A stretch of 64,000 nucleotides of DNA. Origin: Batillaria attramentaria. Taxonomy: Eukaryota; Mollusca; Gastropoda; Batillariidae. The stretch lies in the NCBI GenBank assembly GCA_018292915.2, contig JACVVK020000088.1:975501-1039500 (forward strand), written 5' to 3'. The stretch's first letter is position 1; each line of letters begins with the position of its first letter. Made by a program: the position numbers and the translations under genes. Shown here piece after piece: positions 46,801-58,500 of the stretch. The notes beneath the pieces are model-generated. The model worked only from the letters and a program-made list of their open reading frames with translations, had not been told where the DNA came from and searched no databases.

Positions 46801-49800
46801 CCTGTATCTTTCTGTTTAAAACCTCCCGAATTTAGCCGCTCTGTCCTTCCTCTCTTCTCTCAGCTGATTTCTGAGTTCGGCCCTTTCATCTATATTTCTT
46901 CTTTTTAACCCCTCACTTACGTCTGCACTACCAGTGGCTAGGAATAAGTGATGTTGGGCATATGCTGCGAATTGGTTTATTGCGCCTAGGAGATGATAAG
47001 TTGCAATATTTGCTGTATATGCGTTTAGTATTTATCTTTGTTTTACCTAGTTGTAATTGTCATTTGTTTTCTATGCTTTTTTTGTAACCGGGAGTTCGAG
47101 AAATTAGCATGAAGGTGCAGCGTCTCCTGCATGTCCTAGGTTTATATTGCCCCGTAGACCAGTTTGCATCCTTTGTCTAACGTTACATTTTTGTTTTTTT
47201 CATGTAGTGCAGGCACACTCAGCCGCGAATTAGTCTTTGTGGCTTGCGCGGCTTTAAGCCCTAAAAACTCACTCACTCACCCCAGCCCAGGTCATGCTGG
47301 ATTGTTACTCCTGGATACTTAGTTGATGACACAGTTTGAAGTGTTTGACCATGAAGACAGTAGGTGCTATCGAAGGGGGATCTTTTACGCGTCACCAGAA
47401 GTGTAGAGCACTTCCCTGGGTGGAATGACATGTCCCAGCTGTGCTCCCACTGCTCGAGGCGGTGCAGGTCTTCCTGTAGCTGAGCCTTGTCCTGTACTGA
47501 TGTCCTGATCATGTAGACTGCTGTGTCATCAGCGAAGAGTCTGGTGCACGCAGTGAGTTTTTCAGAAAGGTCGTCTATGTAGACTAGGTAGAGCGACGGT
47601 CCGAGGACCGAGCCCTGTGGGACTCCCGATCGCACACTAATGTACTCGGAGGATTTGCCGTCAACGACTACCGCCTGCCATCTGCCACTGAGGAAGTTTT
47701 CATTATATTTCAGTCCACTTGTTGGCCTTTCCTCTGACTCCATAGTGATGTAGTTTATGTAGTAGGAGGCTGTGGTTTATCTTGTCGAACGCCTTTGCAA
47801 AGTCTAAGACTATGACATCCGTTTGCTTGCCATGTTCGACCGACTCAGTGAGCTCTTCAGCAAATTCGAGAAGCTGCATCTCACACGATCTCTTGCTGCA
47901 GAAACCATGTTGGGCACAACACTGACAAGAGCTGAAAAATTCTGACATTTGCATCAGATAGTAATGACAGACATTTTGGGCGGTTGGCACCTCTGCACCA
48001 TATTTTTACAAGTCCACTACATGGGATGGTTTGACACATTTACAGAATTTCAGAATCATTTAAACAGAAAACAGGACACCCTCTGAAGCAGACAATACTT
48101 TCAGCTAATTTGACAGTACGATTATCCGTACAAAATGTAATACATATGCTGGTCCGTATTAGTTCTTAACAGGGCCTTATTTGGCCTTCAGTTTGACTCA
48201 GGTCCCTTGGAACCCTGCTGTATGTCATTTGCAAAGTTTTGCTCTTCCCAGCATTATCTTGAGAAAACTCTTTGTACACTTTGCCTGTTTACCAAGAAAC
48301 CTTGATGCCTCATTAATTTTGTAATACATGTATCACTGTAGCCTGTGTGCTCTGTCAAGCACTGCACATTAGAAGTGGTGATTGGAAACACTTGTGTATG
48401 AGAGAAAGATGGTTGACCAGAGAATTGTCAAGTCTGGAATAAATTCCATTTCCACCTGAAGTGGACTGTGTGTGTGTGTGTGTGGGGGGGGGGGGGGGAC
48501 CAAAACATAGTAATGCATGTGTAGGATGTACATTTTACAGCGGAGCCGTATTTCTCCTATCCCCTGACGGACCAGCACGTTGACCTGGGCAGTAAGCTGA
48601 CTTGGCACTGTGAGGCAAGAGGGAAACCAACGCCTACTTACACCTGGTACAAGAATGGCCAGGTGTTGCAGAACTCCACTGGTGTGAGAATCTCTGGCAA
48701 CACAATGGTTATTGACAGTCTACAGAGGGAGAGGGACAGTGGCATGTACCAGTGTGCTGCTCGCAATCTCTACGGTGTATCTTTCAGTTCTGCACAGATA
48801 CGAGTGCTGGGTCAGTTCCTCTTTCTTTTCTTTTATATATATATATGTTGTTTTTAGTACTGTAATTATATTTTTTTGTGTTTTGTGTATGTTCCTGTTA
48901 TTGTTTTCCAATGCTTTGCAACATTACTTCGTTGTCTTCTTGTCACAAACCACCAAATTTTCCCCTTTTGTTTTGTACTGTTTGTTTTGAAATAGTGGAT
49001 CTTACAAAATTGTACCTGTATTTAAATTTGAAGTGCACTGTTTCATAATGAAGCTGTAGGATACTCTTTACTGACAGCCTGTGTGTGTGTGCTATTCTTT
49101 TTACTGTACTTGTCTATTCTTTATCTTGTAAGTATGCTGACTTTTTTCTGTTTAAACACAATCTGTGATATTGTTTATAGTCCTAAAGAAATCAGTCTTG
49201 TACATAATCTCATTTAAGCTTCACATATTTTTAATATATATATTTACATCGTGTTTTATCGTGTGCCTTTTATTTTTAATGACCTGGCAGAGAAAGACTA
49301 GCTGAGCCGCAAAATAGTCTTTGTTGCTTGTGCGGCGTAAAGCCCTAAATAACTAACAAATTCTTTGTGTTTGTGTGTGTGTGTGTGTAGAGTTCGCGCC
49401 AACATTTGCCAAGCGCCCAGTGGAGGCATTTTTATCAGCAGCAGTAGGTGGGGATATTACTATTGTGTGTGATCCTGAGGCTGCACCAGCCCCAACATAC
49501 AAGTGGTTGCGTAATGGAGCTGATCTTGGCCTGGTGCAAGGGGGGTCTGCTAATAATGGCTTCCAGATGCTGCTCAATGGTAACCTGTTCATTGAGAACA
49601 TCAACACTGGGCATCAGGGCACATACACTTGCCAGGTCACCAACAGCTTGGGGGAAGCATCTTCAGAAGGAATCCTGCGTGTCTTCCGTGAGTATGAAAA
49701 TTGGGATTCTCTTCACTGGTGTTAGTAGGTTCATACACCTCAAAATCATCTTCAGGATCCTGCCATTCCATTTCAACAAGTAATTTGCATCATAGTTTGA

Positions 49801-52555
49801 GATTCTGCACATGTTCAGTCCACATTACCAGCCCTCAGTGCCGAGTCTCCAACTTGTGTCAGCATTTTGATAAACACAGCTGTGAATGACACACTGCAAA
49901 GTATGCCGTGACACAAGGCTTACATAGTAGACTGGCTGCATCGTTCCCATGAACCGCTTGAAAGTGGACAGCACACTTCACTGCATTCCTTACAAGGCAG
50001 AGATGCCCAAATTGAGATTTCACACTGCAGAATTAGTTACTTCAGAACCGTTTTGGACCAGGAAATCTATCATAATATTAAGTCAAGTGTGGCACATAAT
50101 GTTAACATGATGAGCGTCATAATATTACATCTAGCATGGCAGTCTACAGGTTAAGTGAGCTCAGTTTATGATGTTTGAACTAATGTGTTTACTCTGTGTT
50201 ACAGCTCGCACCGTGATCTCCCAGCGGCCTAGAAATGAACAAGTGGAAGTAAATACAACAGCTGCCCTAACCTGTACAACTTCTTCGCCACCCAACATAG
50301 ATGTCGTCTATGTCTGGTTTTTCAACAACCACCTCATTGATTTGACAGATGATATCGAGTACCGCATGGTATGTTTTTTTGTTGTTGTTTTGAGGACTCT
50401 TCAGATATGAGTTAAAGTGTCTTTAGCTCAGGTGTGTTGATTTTAAATTCACGTGCAGTTGTTTTGAGAATAGGATTGTTCTGTTTAGTATACAGTACAA
50501 CTTCTTTTGGGCGACCACTCTTTGGCCAGACAAGAGTGGTCTTACAAGAGAGGTGGTCACCCAAAAGAAGCTTCAGACAGTGAAGAAGTGCAACCCAGTA
50601 TCATTGTAACATTGGTCTGCACAGACAGGTGGTCTCCCAAAGGGGTGGTCACCCAAAAGAGGTTCTACTGTAGTTTGACATTATGACATCCAGTACAGTT
50701 CCAAAGGTGGTCTTCAAACTGTGGCACACCAAGTGTTATATTAATATGCTATAAGCTTAAGAGTTTACTGTAGTGAGACCAAACAGCACAAAGGACAGTC
50801 AGACTGTGGCTGAAGTCAGGCACCAGGCAAGCCAAGAACACTGACCAAGGTGTTACTGTTACGATTGATACTCTCATCCCATAACTCTCAAGTCTATGTA
50901 AACTGCTTTCTGTGGCAGACATTTCTCTAGTTTGTGCATGTGTATGTGCATGAAGCATAAGGATGAAGTACATTGATTGATGGTTTGATTGTGACTACAG
51001 GGCTCCGGTGCAACGTCTGGCAACCTGTACATCATTGGTGCCCAGTATAAACATGAGGGACGCTACACTTGTCAAGTCACAACTGCTATGGACTCAGTGA
51101 AGGCTTCTGCCTTTCTGACAGTCCGGGGTGAGTGTCCAAAGTAGCAGCTGTGCATTTTCCTTTCCAGATACGTTTGCTCAAATTCTAACGGACAACTTGT
51201 AAATCTGCAAACAAGATTCTTTTGAGCTTTGATAATGTGTACACTGTTGTAACATGACAGGTCCACCTGGAGAGCCAGCAGGTGTGTATAAGGGCGACAA
51301 TGTGGGCGATGATGTTGATGAGGTGGATGAATCTGAAGCTTCTCGTGCGATCCGCATCTACTGGTCTGATGGAGAGACACATGGCAGTAACATTGTTGCC
51401 TACTCTGTTGAATTCCGCACCAACTTTGACATGAGATGGCGATTTCACCCAGGTGCACAGAGTAAGTACTAGTAGCTTGCTATGTTTCAGTTAATTTCTT
51501 AATGGGCACCACACCACACAGACAGGAGATTGTGAATACTGATGATTGCTTTCTGCTGACAGTCATGCTGGTGTGTGTTGTGTAATTTGTTTTAAACAAC
51601 CCTATTAAACTTGTGTACTAGTAAGAGTGTAGTAATTTCTGTAAGAATCACAATGGTGCATCAAGGGTTTTGTATGTCACTTTTAACAGTGTGACACACA
51701 ATGTTTTGGGGTATTTTAAGTTGTTTCTCTATAGAGAAACAACTTTATGGGATGGGGCAGATTTTGCTGCGTGCAGCAGCAAGTTTCAGTGATACAAAAC
51801 AAGACTTTGACGTTTCTCCACACAATACATACTTTCACGCACACAGTGACGTAGCGAAATCTGCGTCATAGACACCTTACGTGCACACTATGCTGCTGGG
51901 TTCTTTTTGGCGGGAGTTGTGAGATGTGTGTGTGTGTGGACGGATGTAATGATGGCTATCTCCTAAACCACCTCATTTGAGGGCTTTTTACTTTGAGATA
52001 AAATTGGCAGTCATGTTCTCCAGACCTACATTTCACGATTTTTATCTTTTATCTTTTTTCAGAAGAGTTATCTATCTATTATAGCTTTAGTATGAAGAAT
52101 AACAGAGCTTTTAGATAAACATATATTTTCAAGTTTTTGCTAGAAGCACCGGTCAAAAGATTTCCAATTTTGCGTTTTTGTAAGCACAATTCAAGGTATT
52201 TAAGTCCACATTTCACCAGCCCTCGGGATCTTCCAAATTTTAGTAGAAATTGATTTGGTCAGGGAAGTCCAAAAGCAGCAGGGAAATCACAAGACATGAA
52301 CAAGCATCCTCTATCAGACGAGCAGCGTGAGGCTGACGTCAAATGTTTAGTTCACAGACAAAATCTGTAAATATCATCACTGCCTCCGACATTTCACCAG
52401 CCCTCTGCATCTTCCAAATTTCCTGTAAAAATTAATTAAGTCGGGGAAGTCACAACACCAACAGAGAAATCACAAGACATGAACAAGCATCTCCTGTCAG
52501 ATGACCTTCGTGAAGCTGACGTCAAATGTTTTATTGTTTAGTTCATGGAATTGAC

Positions 52556-52586
<31 letters not shown>

Positions 52587-55500
52587 GTGACCTGCGTGAG
52601 GCTGAAGTCATATACGGTTTAGTTCAGGGAATTGTTGTTTTTTCTCTCTCGCCTAAGATCTGGATCTGTTATGGTGTAGCGGATCTAGTGTCTTCTGTAG
52701 GTCTTACAGATTTGGAAGAAGAAAAAAAAAAAGCAAAGTACATGTACCGGCAACAATGACAACAAAATAGCACAACTGAAATTGGGAGAAACAACTTTAT
52801 GGGATGGGGCCATTCCTCCTTGTTTTTCAGTGTGAAGCCCTATGACGGCAGCTGTGTTGTGTCAAATTACAACATCAACACAATCAGTAAATTTTTTGAA
52901 AGTATTGCTACATTTGCACAGAGGATCTTATTTGAAGCATGTGTATGTGTATGTGCAGACATTGACGCTCGACTGGTGCAGAGCAATGAGTACTCAGACA
53001 AAAAGACTTTTTTCCTACGCAACCTTAAGCCATGGGCTGGACACCAGTTCCGTGTTCGTGCTATCAACAGCTTTGGTCTTGGGGCACCTAGTAAGCCAAC
53101 AGGTGTGTAATAGCATCATTGTGTTGTATACTGTGGCTGAGTTTCATGGTTACTTTGATTTGTTTATGAACAGGACACAGCAGTTAGATGTACCATTGCT
53201 TTCAGTTACAATAACTATGTGCAACATGAAAGAAAATTGTTTTGTGAATGTGTGAAATTGGTGCCGTTGAAAGTGTCCTCTGTCTCAGATTATAACAGTT
53301 TTGGGTCAGGGGTCAAAGCAGGTCTTATGCTGTTAAGTCACATAGGCTTTCCGCTATTTGTAGGTGAGTACCGGCTATGGCAGGGCAAGAAAAGTAGGTT
53401 AGCATTTTTTGGTGCATGATTTCTTCAGAATTAGAGGCCACGAAGTACATGTAATAAAAACAGTCTTGGTGTCCAAATGGAGCATGAATTCATTTGCATA
53501 CCAACTGAGCGCTTCAGAAGTGGCATTTTGTCCACCATGGTAATAGTGAGGGGCTTGCCAGAATTTTGATTTTTTTCTTTTTCTGCAGAGTTCATCCAGA
53601 TCCCAGGGGCGCGACCTACTGTGGCACCATCTGGTGTTTCAGGTGGTGGTGGTAAGGTGGGAGATCTTACAGTCACCTGGGAGGTAAGAATCTGCTTGCA
53701 GCTGGCTCCTTGGTTAAACACTAATTTATGTCATGTATTATATATTTAATTTTAACTTTATTGGCTGTGATAAGGTCACTTCAGCTTCGACCTCATGTTT
53801 TTTATGGACACCTAAGACAGTGTGTAAGATTTCTGTGTCAGTGTAGTCAAGAAGCCAGGTAAATTTGCATTTTTGGTCTTTTTTCCCCCTACCGTGCTAT
53901 CCACTGTTACATTCTGCCAATATTCAGGTAGTGCACTGCACTCTGTGTGAACTAACTGACCTCTTTCTCAGGTAATGTTTACTCACATCAGCTTAATCAG
54001 TGTGTAGCAGTTTTTTCTCTTTTTTTATCCTCCATTTTCTCTGCAGCCACTGCCAGAGGAGGACCACAATGGACCCAACCTGAAGTACAATGTATACTAT
54101 CGTGAAAAACAGAGATCGGTCACTTCAGACACTCGCTGGGAACAGGTGGGTGACATTCAAAAATGACTATTTCCCTTAAGCTGTTGATACTGGAAAACCA
54201 GAAGTAAGTCAGGTATAGGAAGGAGCCATTGAATAATAATAATCACAGTAATATAGCTCCTTTATCCCATATATTTGGTCCAGAGCGCCGCAAGCTAAAC
54301 CCAACATGCACGCTCTTGTGAATCACTCTCAGACACTGGACATGAACACGTAACAATCACGTGTTGCGAAAGGCAGCTCAGCAATTTAAGTTTCAGAATT
54401 TTAGAATTGCATTTATTTTCAAATTTTGTGGGCTGAACATTTCCAAAACAGAGGGTGAGGAAGCAAACCCCCGGCTGTCCACCCAATTGGAAATGGACTG
54501 ATTAAGAAGTAAAGCATCTGTTGTCTGGTGTTGATGACTGTGAGACCATTATTTGGGAGATTGCCTGGGGAAGGCTTTGCTGTACCATAGATGAAAACCT
54601 GGTGAAAAGCTCTGTCTGAACAGTGTTAAAACATGCATATCTGAATTCGTTTATGATGTTGGTTGTTCTTGTAGGCCACAGTGCTGCCATCAGAAGCTTG
54701 TGCAGAGATACCCGATACAGAGAAAGGACTGGTGTTGTTGTGTCGACACACTTTCCTTGTCGGCAAACAGTTCTACTACATGCCATATGAAGTGAGGCTT
54801 GAGGCTGAGAATGTCTATGGGAAAGGTGTTTCTTCAGATATCGTCACCATCATGTCAGCTGAAGAAAGTAAGTTACTGTATGGGTTTCCGAGTGTGTGTC
54901 ATTGTGACAAATGCTGTGGAAAGACGGGAGCATCGGCTTATCCACTTATTTGTTTGTGGCATCCTCCTGACTTGAATTCTTATCACGATGGTAGCAGAGA
55001 CTTGGCAGCCAGTGTATGGCCATCAGGAATATTTACATTACCTTCAGTAGACAGTCATGTACATTATATTCATCATTCTACTTCTCCTAGTTTTGAGTGC
55101 CTGTTGCCTATTTATAAACTCTTTGTGCTCATATTTCAATTTGAAGTTACACTGTTTCTGTTTGAAAAGCTGCTTTTCAATATCCTGTTAGTGAATTTCC
55201 TTTGCTTCAGGCAATCTTAGGGTTATGGTATGGATGGGTTTGAGTCTCTTTTCATTTTGCCGATTTGGTTCAGGTAGATGTGGTTTGCATTTGGTCATCT
55301 GGTATTGGGTACAGCTAACTAATTAAGTGTGTTATCCTTTTGTATTAATCAGTGCCCACAGGAACACCCCGTGCTGTGTTCTCCATCCCATACAATTCTA
55401 CTGCTTTGGAGGTGCATTGGACCCCTGTGCCCAACACACGGGAACAGATGAAAGGAAAACTGATTGGCTACAGGGTACGCACTTTTGTAATCAGTAACAC

Positions 55501-58500
55501 TTTCCTAGACATACTCGCACACTATGTCGCAGCTGCAAAGAGCTTCTGTTTCACATCTTTTTGTTATTTAAAAGACAGATTTGTTTGCTGGTATAGGAAA
55601 GTTCCTTATTTTGCACATGGTTAACCTGCTGTCACACAGATATTCTGCTGAAGTAGTCTCACAGTAGAAAAGACTTTTTCAGGGACTTCAAGGCACTTTC
55701 ATTGCAAACTGTATGTGTGTGAAGCGCTGTATTTTGGTTGTATTATCAGTCAACATTGTTTTGTTTGTTGACAGATCAACTACTGGGATAAAGACTTGGA
55801 GGAAGAAGAACAAGCACGCTTTAACATTATTCCTGTTCCACCTGGTAGTGACAATGTCGACCATGGCCTTATCATCGGACTGGTGCCAGGTCACTGGTAC
55901 ATTTCCAATGTGCAGTCTATCACCTCTGCAGGCTTTGGCCCAAAGAGTGAAAACTATCCTCAGGAAACAGCCAACTTTGGTATGACTTTTCCAAGACCCC
56001 AGAATGTGTGTGTGTGTGTTGTGAGAGATAGAGAGGGACAGAAAGTGTGTAGTTTGATAATTTTAACCAAAAAATGAGGGTAAATATCACCGTTCACACG
56101 GAAAAATTGCGGAAGTAAATTTTTTACTATTTTGAGATTTAATCCTACTAGCCTAATTGTGGGGTCGCGGATCAATTGGTGAGGTCTGTTTCTGTGTTTG
56201 AAGCTTAGAAATGGGTCAAGATAGCATATGAAAATCTGCGGAACTAATGAATATTGTAACACAGTCACGTTTAAGTTTGACGCACTCAGTGGTCAGCGCA
56301 TAAAAAATTATCATTCCACAGTGTTCACCAGCGTTTGAAACTTTAGCAAATGAAAACAATGCACGAAAGTCACTGCAGTCATTAGCAAACAACAAGTCTG
56401 CCCATGACTGACTCTGAACCTAACAGTTTGACTTGGGCAGCCTTTCATGAATGGAACTGTGATGAACGTTTAACCACAACACATGATCAAAAGGCAAAAA
56501 CATGAATTGTGAAGGGCTTCAAAAGTCGAATGGCAACCAGTGCGCAACCGTTCCACATGGTCATTTGCACAGTCGGAAAGTGTGTCACAAATCTGGAAAT
56601 GCTTTGACTTGAGTACACTGACACTGCACTTACCTCTTGTCCGCACATTAACCGTCATTGCAGCGGACACACTAACCAAATACTGTCACTCTAGAGCAGC
56701 ACAAAAGATAATCCAGCAAAACCAGGTATTAGAACATACCTGATTTAAAAAAAAAAAAAAAATTGTGATGCCACAGATAGCTAGTTCCACACAGAAAACA
56801 AATAATATGCAAGCAGTTTCATTTGTGTGATTTCGTAAGCACACTTTATGGTATTTAAGTCCATTCACCAGCCCTGTAGATCTGCCAAATTTTATCTTAA
56901 AAATTGATTCAATAAGAAGTCACAGCAGCAACAAGTAAAGCACAAGACATGAACAAGCATCAGCTGTCATGCTCAGACGAACTACGTAAAACTGACATCA
57001 CATTTTAAATCTGCAGGCAAAAAGGATAAATTTCGTCACATGGACTCCATTGACGTTATCTCTCCATTCTTCCTTGTTTTAGCTGCCACCGTGTCTTGTC
57101 ATAAACTACTGACTTACGCACTTGTCTCAGAAAATAAAGTGAGCGAACCTTCACTGCCTTCTGCAATTTTTCAGCTGCAAACCTCAGAACCTTTTTTTTT
57201 AAAGCACCATTGGATTAGAATTGCTTTCAGGTGCTGTTAACTTACACACTTTTGTCAGAAAAGAAGGTGGGCTAGCCATCTCAATTTGCTGACTTCCGCA
57301 ATTTTTGGGCTGCAAACCACAGTTTTCTTTTTGTTTGTTTTTTTCTTTTTTTGTAACAAGCAAAAGCTTTGCCTTCTAGTGAACTGTTGACATCATTGAA
57401 GATGGATTTCTAATAAGAGGTCCAAAGTTTTTAGGTAATGCCCTTCTGTAAACTAAAAGGCTTTTCCATGTCGGTGTGATTGGACAGACACCTTGCAACT
57501 ATACCTTATCCACTGACAAAACATATGAGCTTTGATGTGTGCTTACATAATATGAAACTACACAACACTGCTTGTAGTTGACAAACTGCCGATATTAATG
57601 TTTTATAGGCTTGTTTGGTGGTGGTTTGATTTCTTAAAAGACAGAAATTGCCAAAGTCGACACACTTGGGATTTTTTTGTGCAAAATCGCGTAATTCAAG
57701 CTGCATAATTGCTTAAGCTGGTATTTTGGATAGAACTCTGGAGAAAAATTTTTTGCGTAAGTCGCTTCATTTGCTGATATTTTCAAAATTCAATTTACTA
57801 CAATAGCAAAATTTTGGCGCCAAATAAAAGAAACAATTGTGATTCATCCAGTACAGTTTCATCTTGATATGATGATAAACACTCTAATCATCAGTTATTT
57901 TGCTTCTCAGTGAGAAAAATCGACTTTTGCAATTTTTCTGTGTGAACGACGATATGTTTTGTTTCTTTTTACTGTAGATTGTATCGAAACTGATCAATTT
58001 CCATCCTTTATGTACAAATATATATATACCTTTTAATAGCAGAGGAAAAATCCACGAAACACAAAACATGTCACTTACAGATTTATATATTTGTGCACAG
58101 CACCATCTCTCTATCCCACTGAGGTGCATGTGTACTCCGTTGAGGGAGTGGGATTGAGGGTGAACTTCCGTGGCATCAGCACCAAAGTTGCAGAGGAGCC
58201 ACTTATGGGATACAAGGTGAGGCTGCATGTCCTTGTCATCTCAGCAGCAACAGACATATACTGTTGGTTGGTCAAGGGGGTCTACGTGCCATAGAGTAAT
58301 TTATGAGAAAATAGTCGGGTTTTTTTTTTCATTTGTGACTCATAGATTGCAGACTGTAGAAGAAGTTGTATTTTGTGGAGTTAAAGTTCATCTTTCAAAA
58401 ATAACCATTCAGACTGTGGTTTCATCCTTGTAGTCCGAGCGACAGACCATGATACCTTGTTTTGCATCATATATGGGATTTTTTGTGGTTTCTAGATGAA

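Noticed and set aside
52842..53255. Long plus-strand frame overlapping the FN3-1 exon
   Set aside because: It is out of frame with the contactin domain; only 52959-53102 in the phase-1 frame gives FN3 sequence.
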